This document shows positions 28,136 to 37,415 of a stretch of 64,000 nt of DNA, piece after piece; the first letter of the stretch is position 1; each line of letters starts with the position of its first letter. The notes below the pieces were generated by a model that searched no databases, had not been told where the DNA came from, and saw nothing but the letters and a program-made list of their open reading frames with translations. The position numbers were made by a program, and so were the translations under genes. The DNA lies in the NCBI RefSeq assembly GCF_050122995.1, contig NZ_JBNLIA010000002.1:292011-356010 (forward strand). The letters run 5' to 3'. The DNA comes from Haloparvum alkalitolerans (lineage in GTDB: Archaea; Halobacteriota; Halobacteria; Halobacteriales; Haloferacaceae).

Positions 28136-29587
28136 TCACGTCACGCCGTCGCCGGCCGGATCGAACGCCTCGTGGGCGCCGTCGGCGAGTATCGCTTCGA
28201 GAGTGGCGACCACCTCCACCACGTCGCCGAAGCTCGTGTAGAGCGGCGCCGGGCAGACCCGGACCACGTTCGGCGGCCGGAAGTCGACCACCACCCCGCG
28301 CTCCTTCAGGGCGAGGCTCAGCCGCTCCGCGTCGGGGTGTTCCAGCGCGAGGTGCCCGCCGCGGGCGTCGTGCTCGCGGGGCGTCCCGACGGACACCGCC
28401 GGCAGTCGCGCGTCGACGAGCGCGGCGAGGAAATCCGTCAGCGCCAGCGACTTCTGGCGGACGCGGTCGATCCCCGCCTTCCGAACGAGGTCGAGCGCGC
28501 CCTCCAGCGGCGCCGTCGCGAGGATCGGCGGCGTCCCGATCTGCCACGCGCCGGCCGAGCCGGCGGGCGTGTAGGTCATGTTCATCTCGAACTGCGTCGC
28601 CTTCTCGTGACCCCACCATCCGGCCAACGCCGGGGTGAGCCCGTGGTGGCGCTCGGCGACGTAGAGCCCCGCGATGGACCCCGGCCCCGCGTTGAGGTAC
28701 TTGTAGGTGCACCACGTGGCGAAGTCGACGCCCGCCGCCGAGAACTCGTGCGGGACGACGCCCGCGGTGTGAGCCGCGTCGAAGCCGACGTAGGCCCCGT
28801 TGGCGTGGGCGGCCGCCGCGATCCGTGGCACGTCGAAGCGCTGTCCGGAGCGGTAGAGCGCGGTCGGCATGTAGACGATCCCCACGTCGTCGTGTCGCTC
28901 CAGTGCCGCCTCCACGTCCGCGGGGTCGACGGTGCGCCCGTCGCGGCTCTCCACGGCGCGGAGCTTCTCGTCGGGGTCGATCCCCCGCGTCCGCAGGGCC
29001 GCCCGGACCGCGTAGTGGTCCGAGGGGAAGTCGAGTTCGTTGACCAGGACCGCGGGACGGGCGGCGTCGCCCCCGCCGGCCGCGTCCCCGGAGCCCGACC
29101 CCCACGTCCCGTCCGCGGCCGCGTACCCCTCGACTTCGGGGCCGTTCCCAGCGAGCAACTCGTCCAGGAACGTCCCGACGAGCGTGTGGACGTTGACGGT
29201 GATCGAGTTGCCGACGACGACCTCCTCGGGCGCGGCGCCCACGAGCGGCGCCATCGCGTCGCCGACGCGCTCGGCGTACTCGAACCACGGCGGCTCGGCG
29301 TCGGTCCAGCCGCCGATCAACAGCTCCCGCCACTCGTCGACGACGCGGTCGAGGCTCGCCAGCGCGGCGTCGGAGGCCGGTCCCAGCGAGTTGCCATCCA
29401 TGTACAGCGCGTCCTCGGGGAGCCGAAACCGGTCCGCGAACTCCGCGAGCGGGTCGGCGGCGTCCAACTCGCGCGCGGTCGCGGCCGGCTCCGGCCCCGG
29501 GTCCGAAGCGCCGGCGTACGGGTGGTCGGCCGCGCGGCCGTCCGCCCTCGTCTCCGACCCGCCCCCGGTCGCGTCCGAATCGTCCAT
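28136..29587 (-). CDS. kynU: Kynureninase
   Basis: PLP enzyme cleaving kynurenine (or 3-hydroxykynurenine) to anthranilate and alanine. The 483-residue protein carries a Ser/Gly/Asp-rich tail of roughly 40 residues before the catalytic fold. It has PEDALYMDGNSLGPASDAAL, VLVNELDFPSDHYAV, YVGFDAAHTAGVVPHEF and the PLP lysine in TWCTYKYLNAGPGSIAGLYV (about residue 295). A cyclase-family formamidase candidate lies at 16740-17399. The start at 29587 is the first in-frame ATG; the long tail leaves some doubt. Confidence 0.9.
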   Translation of the reverse strand: MDDSDATGGGSETRADGRAADHPYAGASDPGPEPAATARELDAADPLAEFADRFRLPEDALYMDGNSLGPASDAALASLDRVVDEWRELLIGGWTDAEPPWFEYAERVGDAMAPLVGAAPEEVVVGNSITVNVHTLVGTFLDELLAGNGPEVEGYAAADGTWGSGSGDAAGGGDAARPAVLVNELDFPSDHYAVRAALRTRGIDPDEKLRAVESRDGRTVDPADVEAALERHDDVGIVYMPTALYRSGQRFDVPRIAAAAHANGAYVGFDAAHTAGVVPHEFSAAGVDFATWCTYKYLNAGPGSIAGLYVAERHHGLTPALAGWWGHEKATQFEMNMTYTPAGSAGAWQIGTPPILATAPLEGALDLVRKAGIDRVRQKSLALTDFLAALVDARLPAVSVGTPREHDARGGHLALEHPDAERLSLALKERGVVVDFRPPNVVRVCPAPLYTSFGDVVEVVATLEAILADGAHEAFDPAGDGVT

Positions 29588-29695
29588 GCGCGAGGGGACG
29601 GCCGCGGCACATTAGGGGTTCCGGAGGCGGTCGGCGTCGGTTCACGCCGGTCGGCGTCGGTCCACGCCGGTCGGCGCCGGCCCGCCGCCGGTCGG

Positions 29696-29701
29696 TATAA
29701 G
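29696..29701 (+). promoter_or_regulatory. TATA-like box of a small ORF
   Basis: TATAAG centred about 28 nt before the ATG at 29726; supports that this microprotein gene is real and leaderless. Confidence 0.5.
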
Positions 29702-29725
29702 GGCGCGGCGCTCCCAGACCGGTCC

Positions 29726-29896
29726 ATGAGCGAGGACGACCTCGAGGACGCCGTCGAGACGTTCCTGACGGAGTACGAGCGCGCGAAGGGCGAGTACGAG
29801 CAGGGCTACGCCGACGCGGACGCCACGCTCGAACTGGTGGAGACCCACGTCGCGACGCTGCGCGACGCGGTCGAGGAGCGCGGGGACGGGGCGTAG
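29726..29896 (+). CDS. Small acidic helical protein of unknown function
   Basis: The 56-residue product (MSEDDLEDAVETFLTEYERAKGEYEQGYADADATLELVETHVATLRDAVEERGDGA) is strongly acidic and predicted to form one or two amphipathic helices, possibly coiled-coil. Although its frame continues upstream, the TATA-like element 28 nt before the ATG supports this start. It lies between divergent kynU and menB, both well separated. I do not recognise the family. Confidence 0.7.
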   Translation: MSEDDLEDAVETFLTEYERAKGEYEQGYADADATLELVETHVATLRDAVEERGDGA

Positions 29897-30010
29897 CTCT
29901 CGGCGCCCGCGCGGACCGGTTCGTCGCCCCCCGCCGCGACCGCGCCGCGACCGCGCCGCGACCGCGGTCGTTTATCGGTCATTTATGAGCGCTCCCGCGC
30001 AAGCCCGGGT

Positions 30011-30922
<912 letters not shown>

Positions 30923-30924
30923 AC

Positions 30925-30967
30925 GACCTTTTTCTGCGGTCGGGTTCGCGCGGCGCAGGCGCCGCGC
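30925..30967 (+). terminator. Probable terminator region after menB
   Basis: A T-run (CCTTTTTCTG) begins 7 nt after the menB stop and is followed by a perfect 8-bp hairpin, GCGCGGCG (30948-30955) with CGCCGCGC (30960-30967). T-tract termination is expected in haloarchaea; the hairpin may be incidental. Confidence 0.4.
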
Positions 30968-31003
30968 TCACCGCTCCCTTGAAAAATGTCGATCAAAAAG
31001 GGG

Positions 31004-31048
31004 CCGCGGTCGGCGCTGCGGGCGCTTCGCGCCCTCTCGCCGCCGCGG
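31004..31048. other. Nested GC-rich hairpin between menB and the sensor kinase
   Basis: The outer arms CCGCGG (31004-31009) and CGGCG (31011-31015) pair with 31038-31048. An inner GGGCGC-TTC-GCGCCC (31020-31034) sits inside. It is followed by CAGCACCGCACCGC-type words like the tail of the dispersed element, so it may be a reduced copy. Confidence 0.5.
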
Positions 31049-31210
31049 TCCCACGACCTCGACAGAAACAGCACCGCACCGCGACCGCATCAGCACCACA
31101 CCGCATCAGCACGGAGATCGAGAACACCTCCCGCGACGGGAGGATGACGGACGCGACCCCGTGATGAGGTGTCACACACTTATGCTGACGCGCTCCGAAA
31201 CGTCGGGTGA

Positions 31211-34012
31211 ATGACCGATCAGGACGCGTCGATCCGCGTGCTCCACGTCGAGGACGACCCCGAGTTCGCGGAGATGGCGGGGGCGTTCCTCGAGCGCGAG
31301 GACGACCGGATCCAGGTGCGATCCGCGGCGGACGCCGAGGAGGCGCTGGAGCTGCTGTCCGCGTCCGCGTTCGACTGCGTCGTCTCGGACTACGAGATGC
31401 CCGGCCGGAACGGCATCGAGTTGCTTCGGACCGTCCGCGAGGACCACCCCGACCTGCCGTTCATCCTCTTCACCGGAAAAGGGTCCGAGGAGGTCGCCGG
31501 AGAGGCCATCTCCGCCGGCGTGACCGACTACCTCCAGAAGGGGACCGCGACCGAACAGTACGAACTCCTCGCGAACCGGATCGACAACGCCGTCGACGCC
31601 ACGCAGGCGCGCCGTAAGCTGTCCGAGCGGACGCGCCGGCTGGAGACCCTGATCAGCAACCTCCCCGGGATGATCTACCGGTGCCGGAACGAGCCCGACT
31701 GGCCCATGATGACTGTGGAAGGCGAGGTGGAGGCGCTCACCGGCTACTCCGCGGCGACGCTGGAGCGGAACGAGGTCAAGTGGGGGACCGACGTGCTCCA
31801 TCCGGACGACCGCGAGGAGATGTGGGCGGCGGTGCAGGACGCCCTCGACACGGACGGGAGCTTCGAGGTGACCTACCGGATCGTCACCGCCGATGGAGCG
31901 ACCAGATGGGCCTGGGAGCGCGGCCGCGGCGTCTACGACGACGGCGAACTCGTCGCGCTGGAGGGGTTCATCACCGACATCACCGACCGCAAGCGGCGCG
32001 AGGAACGCCTCCAGCGGACGACCGCCCGGCTCGAGGCGCTGTTCGAGGACTCCCCGGACATGATCGACATCCACGACGTCGAGGGGAACATCCTCGACGC
32101 GAACCCCCGCCTCTGTCGGGAAACGGGGTACGACGAGGCGGAGCTCACCGAGATGACCGTCGGGGACCTCGACTGCGGGATGGATCCGACCGACGCCCGC
32201 GAGGTCTGGCGGGAGATGCCCGTCGGCGACCGGCTGGAGCTGGAGACCGCCTACGAGCGCCGCGACGGCTCGACGTTCCCGGTCGAGGTCCACGTTCGCC
32301 GGCTCGACCTCGACGGCGAGGAGCGGTTCATCGTGAACAGCCGGAACATCGCCGACCGGAAGCGGCGCGAGCGGAAACTGGAGCAGCTCCGCGAGCGGAC
32401 GCGGGACCTCAACCACACGCAGTCCACGGGGGAAACGGCGCGGCTGGCCAACGCGGCCGCCGACGAGCTGATCGGCGCGCCGCTGAGCGGCGTGCACCTG
32501 CTGAACGACGCGGGGACGGCGCTCGAGCCGGTCGCCCTCGCCGACTCCGTCCCGGAGCTGTTCGACGACCCGCCCTCCTACGACCGGTCGGAGCCGGACG
32601 GGAGCCGCGCCGCGCTCGCCTGGGCGGCCTTCGAGGGCGAGGAACCGGTCTACCTGCCCGAGACCTCCGCCTCTCCCCGGCTCGTCGAGGAGACGCCCGC
32701 CGAGAGCGTCCTGTTGCACCCGATCGGCGACCGCGGCCTGTTCGTCATCTCCTCGCCCGAGGCGCACGCGTTCACCGAGACGGACCGCTTCCTGGTCGAG
32801 ATCCTCGCGAACCACCTCGAGACCGCGCTCGAGCGCGTCGCGCGGGAGGAGACGCTCCGGACCCGCGAGGAGCGGCTCGGACAGCTCCACGACGCGACCA
32901 GAGACCTGATCCGGGCCGAGTCGCGGGACGCGATCGCGGACTGCGCCGTCACGGCCGCCGAGGAGATCCTCGAGTTCTCCGCGACGGTCGTCAGGCTCTA
33001 CGATCCCGAGGCGAACGGCCTGGTCCCGATCGCGGAGTCGGACTCCGTGAGCGACACGCTCCCCGAGCGGGAGGTGTTCACGCCGGAGTCGGGCAGCCTC
33101 AACTGGAAGTGCTACGAAGCGGGCACGGTCGGCGTCTACGACGACATCGAGGACGGCGTGGGGGCGGTCGACCGCGGGACCGGCCTCCGGAGCCTGATGG
33201 TCCTCCCGATCGGTGACCACGGAACGATATCCGTGGGGGAGACGGAGCCGAACGCGTTCGACGCCACCGATGAGTTCCTCGCGCGCATCCTCGCGACCGC
33301 CACGGAGACGGCCTTCGACGAACTGGAGCGCGAGCACGAACTCCGACAGCACCGCGACGAGCTGAAGCGCCAGAACGAGCGGCTCGAGGAGTTCGCACAC
33401 GTCGTCAGCCACGACCTCCGGAACCCCCTCACGGTTGCACAGGGGCGTCTCGACCTCGCGCTCGAGGAGACCGACAGCAGCGAACACCTCCCGCCCGTCT
33501 CGCGGGCGCTGGACCGGATGGGCGAGCTGATCGACGACCTCCTGACGCTCGCCCGGAACGGGGAAGCGGTCGGGGATCCGGAGTCGGTCGACCTCGCCGC
33601 GCTCGCCGCGGGCTGCTGGGAGAACGTCGGCGAGACGAATGCGGCCGCGTGTGTCGTCGAAACCGATCGGACGGTCCGGGCCGACCGGAGCCGGCTCCAG
33701 CAGCTCCTCGAGAACCTGATGGCCAACGCGGTCGAGCACGGGGGACCCGACGTGACGGTGACGGTCGGCGACCTGCCGGACGGCTTCTACGTCGAGGACG
33801 ACGGCGCCGGCGTCCCGGAGGCGGACCGCGAGGCGGTCTTCGAGGCGGGCCACTCCACGAGTGCCGACGGCACCGGGTTCGGCCTCTCCATCGTCCAGGG
33901 GATCGCGGAGGCCCACGACTGGGGGGTCAGGCTGGTCGAGGGCGCGGCCGGCGGCGCGCGCGTCGAGGTGACCGGCGTCGAGGTGGTCGAGGCCGTGGAC
34001 GACGCCGCGTAG
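31211..34012 (+). CDS. Hybrid sensor histidine kinase: receiver, two PAS, GAF-like domains, kinase
   Basis: The 933-residue soluble protein opens with a receiver domain (acidic cluster E14-D16, phospho-acceptor Asp60 in VVSDYEMPG, Thr88, Lys110). Then come a PAS domain (about 145-265, with a WAWERGRGVYDDGELVALEGFITDITDRKRREE end), a second PAS (about 275-395) and two GAF-like regions (about 405-715). The kinase follows, with HisKA His734 (FAHVVSHDLRNPLT) and an ATPase domain (LENLMANAVEHGG, DDGAGVP, GTGFGLSIVQGI). There are no membrane segments, so it senses a cytosolic signal. It interrupts the men genes; no partner regulator is adjacent. Confidence 0.92.
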   Translation: MTDQDASIRVLHVEDDPEFAEMAGAFLEREDDRIQVRSAADAEEALELLSASAFDCVVSDYEMPGRNGIELLRTVREDHPDLPFILFTGKGSEEVAGEAISAGVTDYLQKGTATEQYELLANRIDNAVDATQARRKLSERTRRLETLISNLPGMIYRCRNEPDWPMMTVEGEVEALTGYSAATLERNEVKWGTDVLHPDDREEMWAAVQDALDTDGSFEVTYRIVTADGATRWAWERGRGVYDDGELVALEGFITDITDRKRREERLQRTTARLEALFEDSPDMIDIHDVEGNILDANPRLCRETGYDEAELTEMTVGDLDCGMDPTDAREVWREMPVGDRLELETAYERRDGSTFPVEVHVRRLDLDGEERFIVNSRNIADRKRRERKLEQLRERTRDLNHTQSTGETARLANAAADELIGAPLSGVHLLNDAGTALEPVALADSVPELFDDPPSYDRSEPDGSRAALAWAAFEGEEPVYLPETSASPRLVEETPAESVLLHPIGDRGLFVISSPEAHAFTETDRFLVEILANHLETALERVAREETLRTREERLGQLHDATRDLIRAESRDAIADCAVTAAEEILEFSATVVRLYDPEANGLVPIAESDSVSDTLPEREVFTPESGSLNWKCYEAGTVGVYDDIEDGVGAVDRGTGLRSLMVLPIGDHGTISVGETEPNAFDATDEFLARILATATETAFDELEREHELRQHRDELKRQNERLEEFAHVVSHDLRNPLTVAQGRLDLALEETDSSEHLPPVSRALDRMGELIDDLLTLARNGEAVGDPESVDLAALAAGCWENVGETNAAACVVETDRTVRADRSRLQQLLENLMANAVEHGGPDVTVTVGDLPDGFYVEDDGAGVPEADREAVFEAGHSTSADGTGFGLSIVQGIAEAHDWGVRLVEGAAGGARVEVTGVEVVEAVDDAA

Positions 34013-34061
34013 GGCGCTCTCGCGCGAGGGTGTCCGCTCGTACGCGACCGTCCGACCCGAC

Positions 34062-34121
34062 ACTCACCGCGGGTCCCGATCACCGCGGGGCCCACTCACC
34101 GCGGGTCCCGATCACCGCGGG
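34062..34121. repeat. Duplicated 32-bp segment at the end of the AhpD-like gene
   Basis: A 28-bp match begins at 34062 and again at 34094 (period 32 bp), and each copy contains two TCACCGCGGG words. The second copy covers the stop codon and last three residues (DPR) of the gene at 34112-34699, so the first copy looks like a duplication of the gene's 3' end. Confidence 0.8.
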
Positions 34122-34699
34122 TCCCACTCGTGGAGCGGCTCCTCGTCCGCTTCCAGGTCCAGCTTCAACGCGTCAATGACGTGCGCGAGACCGGTGTACG
34201 TGCCAGCGATGACCGCGACGCCGACGACGGTGTCCGTTGGGTAGTGTTCCGCGAGCGCCGCGTGAAGCGCGTCGTCCGTCTCCCCGCGAACGACCGCGCG
34301 AACGTACGCCACCAGCGCGCGCTCGTCGGCGTCAAGCCCCGCGTCCGCGAGCGCGTCGGCGTCCGCGAGCGTCTCGGGGTCCTCGCACGCGAACGCGGTG
34401 ACGGCGTAGATGGCCTCGTCGTCGATCCCCGCGTCGCGGGCGATGTTGACGTGCTGGTGCCACTCGTACCGGCTCCCGACCGCGGCCGCGCTCGCGAGGA
34501 TGACGAGCTCGCGCTCGCGCTCGGTGAGTCCCGTCTCCGACCAGAGCGCCTCGAGATGGCCCCTGAAGCCCACGAGGACGGCGGGCGCGTTGCCCAGCGC
34601 GCGGTAGAGGTTCAGGGGCTTCCCCTGCAGGCGGGAGTTCAGCAGGTCGCGGTGCTCCGCCGGCACGTCCGCGGGGTCGACGTAGGGTACGCGAGCCAT
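34112..34699 (-). CDS. Carboxymuconolactone decarboxylase (AhpD-like) family protein
   Basis: The 195-residue all-helical protein has the family core LTERERELVILASAAAVGSRYEWHQHVNIARDAGIDDEAIYAV. The usual CxxC redox pair is absent: the position reads EWHQH, so peroxidase-coupled AhpD activity is unlikely and a lactone decarboxylase or binding role is more plausible. It is divergent from menA with only 60 bp between the start codons. A palindromic CTTAAG in that gap could act as TATA element for both. Confidence 0.82.
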   Translation of the reverse strand: MARVPYVDPADVPAEHRDLLNSRLQGKPLNLYRALGNAPAVLVGFRGHLEALWSETGLTERERELVILASAAAVGSRYEWHQHVNIARDAGIDDEAIYAVTAFACEDPETLADADALADAGLDADERALVAYVRAVVRGETDDALHAALAEHYPTDTVVGVAVIAGTYTGLAHVIDALKLDLEADEEPLHEWDPR

Positions 34700-34728
34700 G
34701 TCCCCGCTACGACGCGCCCGATGGTAAC

Positions 34729-34734
34729 CTTAAG
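34729..34734. promoter_or_regulatory. Palindromic TATA-like element between divergent menA and the AhpD-like gene
   Basis: CTTAAG lies about 29 nt before the menA ATG on one strand and about 32 nt before the AhpD-like ATG on the other. It is the only TATA-like sequence I see in the 60-bp gap. Confidence 0.4.
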
Positions 34735-34759
34735 GGGGCGCTCGGGCCAACCACCGCCA

Positions 34760-35692
34760 ATGAGCACTGAGGTATCGCGGACGCGGGCGTGGGTCATGGC
34801 GGCCCGCCCGCAGACGCTCCCCGCGGCGGCCGCGCCGGTCGCGGTCGGCGTCGGCCTCGCGGTCGGTGACGGCGTGTTCGCCCCGCTGCCCGCGCTGTTC
34901 GCGTTCGTCGGGGCCGCGCTGATCCAGGTCGGGACGAACTTCGCGAACGACTACTACGACGCCGTGCAGGGCGCGGACACCGAGGACCGGGAGGGGTTCA
35001 CCCGCGTCACGGCCGCGGGGATCATCGAGCCGCCGGCGGTGAAGCGGGCGATGTGGCTGACGTTCGCGGCCGCGATCCTCGTGGGGACATATCTCGTCTA
35101 CGTGGGGGGCGTCCCCATCCTCGTGATCGGGCTGGTGTCCGTCGCCGCGGGCGTCGCGTACACCGGCGGCCCCTACCCCCTCGGCTACCACGGCCTCGGG
35201 GACGTGTTCGTCTTCGTCTTCTTCGGCGTCGTCGCGGTGACGGGCACCTACTACGTGCAGGCGGCAGCCCTCCTCGCGGGGCCGTTCCCCACCGGGATCC
35301 CCGAGGGGACGGTCACGCTCGCGGCCGTCGTCGCCAGCCTCCCGGTGGCGGCGATCTCCACGAACATCCTCGTGGTGAACAACGTCCGCGACCTGGAGGA
35401 GGACGCCGAGACCGGCAAGCGGACGCTCGCGGTCCGGTTCGGCTACCGCTTCTCCCGCGCCCAGTTCCTCGCCCTGCTCGCGCTCGCGTACCTGACGCCC
35501 GTCTGGTTCATACTCCGGGACGGCTACGACCTCCCGGTGCTCGCACCGCTTCTCACGCTCCCGCTCGCGGCGAGCGTGAGCCGGACGGTCCTGACCGAGA
35601 CGGGCGGCGAGGCGCTCAACCCGGCGCTGGAGGCGACCGGGAAGCTGCTCGCCGCTTACGCCGGCCTGTTCGCGGTCGGGCTGGCGGTGTGA
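34760..35692 (+). CDS. menA: 1,4-dihydroxy-2-naphthoate polyprenyltransferase
   Basis: This 310-residue UbiA-family membrane enzyme attaches the isoprenoid chain to dihydroxynaphthoate. About eight hydrophobic segments carry the two Asp motifs, NFANDYYDAVQGADTEDREGFTRVTAAG and NNVRDLEEDAETGKRTLAVRFG. ARPQTLPAAAAPVAVG at the N-terminus is typical of MenA. The ATG at 34760 is supported by a TATA-like CTTAAG. menC follows 15 nt after the stop. Confidence 0.92.
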   Translation: MSTEVSRTRAWVMAARPQTLPAAAAPVAVGVGLAVGDGVFAPLPALFAFVGAALIQVGTNFANDYYDAVQGADTEDREGFTRVTAAGIIEPPAVKRAMWLTFAAAILVGTYLVYVGGVPILVIGLVSVAAGVAYTGGPYPLGYHGLGDVFVFVFFGVVAVTGTYYVQAAALLAGPFPTGIPEGTVTLAAVVASLPVAAISTNILVVNNVRDLEEDAETGKRTLAVRFGYRFSRAQFLALLALAYLTPVWFILRDGYDLPVLAPLLTLPLAASVSRTVLTETGGEALNPALEATGKLLAAYAGLFAVGLAV

Positions 35693-35707
35693 GGTGATCG
35701 CCTGATC

Positions 35708-36817
35708 ATGCACGCACGGCGCTTCTCGCTTCCGCTCGCACGCCCGCTCGGGACCGCCCGGGGTGAGATCGCGGAGCGCGAGGGGTTCGTCGTCGGCGTC
35801 GATCCGGAGGCGGACGCGGTCCCGTCCCGCGGCGTGGGCGAGGCGACGCCGCTCCCGGGATGGACCGAGTCGCTCGCGGCGTGCGAGCGTGCGCTGGAGG
35901 CCGCGGCCGAGCGGGCGAGCCCGGACGCGAGCCCGCCCGACCTCGACGCCGAGCGCTTTTCGGACGCGCCCGCGGCGCGTCACGCGGTCTCGCTCGCACG
36001 CCTCGACGCCGACGCGCGGGCGGCAGGTGAGTCCCTCGCCGACCGCCTCGCCGCGAGTCAGGGCCTGTCCGCACCCACGGACGCGGTCCCGGTCAACGCC
36101 ACCGTCGGTGACAGCGACCCGGCGACGACCGCGGCCGCGGCCCGCGAGGCGGTCGAGGCGGGGTTCCGAACGGTGAAGGTGAAAGTCGGCGCTCGCGACC
36201 TCGGTGCGGATCTCGAACGCCTGCGCGCCGTCAGAAAGACGGTCGACGACGCCGCGGAGACCGCGGGCGAGGCCGTTCCTCCTCGCGTCGCCCTCCGTGC
36301 CGACGCTAACGGCGCCTGGGACCGAGAGACGGCGGAACGCGCGCTCGCGGCGACCGCCGCTCCCGAGATCGACCTCGCGTCCGTCGAGCAACCCCTCCCG
36401 CCGGAAGACCTCGCCGGGCACGCTGCGCTCCGGGAGGGGTTCGACGTGGGCGTCGCGCTCGACGAGTCGCTGGCCGCGGCCGGTCTCGACGCGGTGCTGT
36501 CGGCGGGCGCCGCGGACGCGGTCGTGCTCAAGCCCATGGCGCTTGGGGGGCCGGACCGCGCGCTCGCGGCGGCGGTCCGCGCCCGGGACGCCGGTGTCGA
36601 ACCGGTCGTCACCACGACCGTCGACGCGGTCGTCGCCCGGACCGCGGCGGTCCACGTCGCGGCGGCGATCCCCGACGTGTCCGCCTGCGGCCTCGCGACC
36701 GCGCCCCTGCTCGGCGAGGACCTGGCGCCGGACCCGGCGCCCGTGACTGACGGGGCGATCGGGGTTCCGGAGGACCCGGGCGTCGCCGGCGGCGCGTTCG
36801 ACGACCTCGTGTTCTGA
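35708..36817 (+). CDS. menC: o-Succinylbenzoate synthase
   Basis: Enolase-superfamily dehydratase of menaquinone synthesis. The 369-residue protein has the catalytic lysine pair in FRTVKVKVGARD, metal ligands in LRADANGAWD, SVEQPL and VALDESLAAAG, and the second catalytic lysine in VVLKPMALGGPDRAL. It starts 15 nt after menA with a CCTGATCATG junction, so the two are cotranscribed. Dipeptide epimerases share the fold, but the men context fixes the role. No menE, menD or menF is visible in this window. Confidence 0.9.
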   Translation: MHARRFSLPLARPLGTARGEIAEREGFVVGVDPEADAVPSRGVGEATPLPGWTESLAACERALEAAAERASPDASPPDLDAERFSDAPAARHAVSLARLDADARAAGESLADRLAASQGLSAPTDAVPVNATVGDSDPATTAAAAREAVEAGFRTVKVKVGARDLGADLERLRAVRKTVDDAAETAGEAVPPRVALRADANGAWDRETAERALAATAAPEIDLASVEQPLPPEDLAGHAALREGFDVGVALDESLAAAGLDAVLSAGAADAVVLKPMALGGPDRALAAAVRARDAGVEPVVTTTVDAVVARTAAVHVAAAIPDVSACGLATAPLLGEDLAPDPAPVTDGAIGVPEDPGVAGGAFDDLVF

Positions 36818-36866
36818 TCGGCCGTCTCGGCCGTCCGACGGTCGCTACTCGGCCGTCCGACGGTCG

Positions 36867-37331
36867 CTACTCGGCCTCGTACTCCTCGTCGACGACGTGG
36901 ACCGCGCCGCGCATCCCGCTCGCCTGATGGGGGGTACAGACGTAACGGTAGACGCCCGTCTCCTCGAAGGTGTGCTCGAAGGTGCTGCCGGACTCGCGGT
37001 GGGTGTCCGACTCGAAGACGCCGTTCTCCTCGGTCACGTCGTGGGTGCCGCCCTCGCCGGTCCACTCCCAGACGACCCGCGTCCCGGTCCGCACGCGGAC
37101 CGCCGGGGGCGCGAAGGCCAACCCGCCGGCGGCGCCGACCGCGATGCGGATGGCGTCCTGTCCCAGCACGTTCTCGGTGCCGTCGAAGTTCCCGACGCCC
37201 GAGAACCAGTCGCCGTACAGCTCCTTGGCCTCGCCGTCTCCGCCGCCCGAACCGCCCAGACAGCCCGCGGTCGCGACCGTACCGAGACCGGCCGCGCCCG
37301 CGAGCACCCGCCGCCGCGTCGTCTCGTCCAT
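36867..37331 (-). CDS. Halocyanin-like Tat-exported copper lipoprotein
   Basis: The 154-residue blue-copper protein has a twin-arginine signal with lipobox (MDETTRRRVLAGAAGLGTVATAGC), so it is probably lipid-anchored outside the membrane. The cupredoxin ligands are present: His in GGTHDV, then Cys, His and Met in YRYVCTPHQASGMRG. It is a small electron carrier for the respiratory chain, fitting its place beside the menaquinone genes. It is convergent with menC (49 bp between stops) and divergent from the hydratase gene. Confidence 0.9.
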   Translation of the reverse strand: MDETTRRRVLAGAAGLGTVATAGCLGGSGGGDGEAKELYGDWFSGVGNFDGTENVLGQDAIRIAVGAAGGLAFAPPAVRVRTGTRVVWEWTGEGGTHDVTEENGVFESDTHRESGSTFEHTFEETGVYRYVCTPHQASGMRGAVHVVDEEYEAE

Positions 37332-37386
37332 GGGCGGCCTTGGCGGAGGGGACGGTAAAGCACCGCGCTCCGCCGGCGGGAAACGG

Positions 37387-37393
37387 CTATATG
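37387..37393 (+). promoter_or_regulatory. TATA-like box of the enoyl-CoA hydratase gene
   Basis: CTATATG centred 26 nt before the ATG at 37416. Confidence 0.55.
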
Positions 37394-37415
37394 CCGGCCG
37401 CGAAAGGTCCGGACC

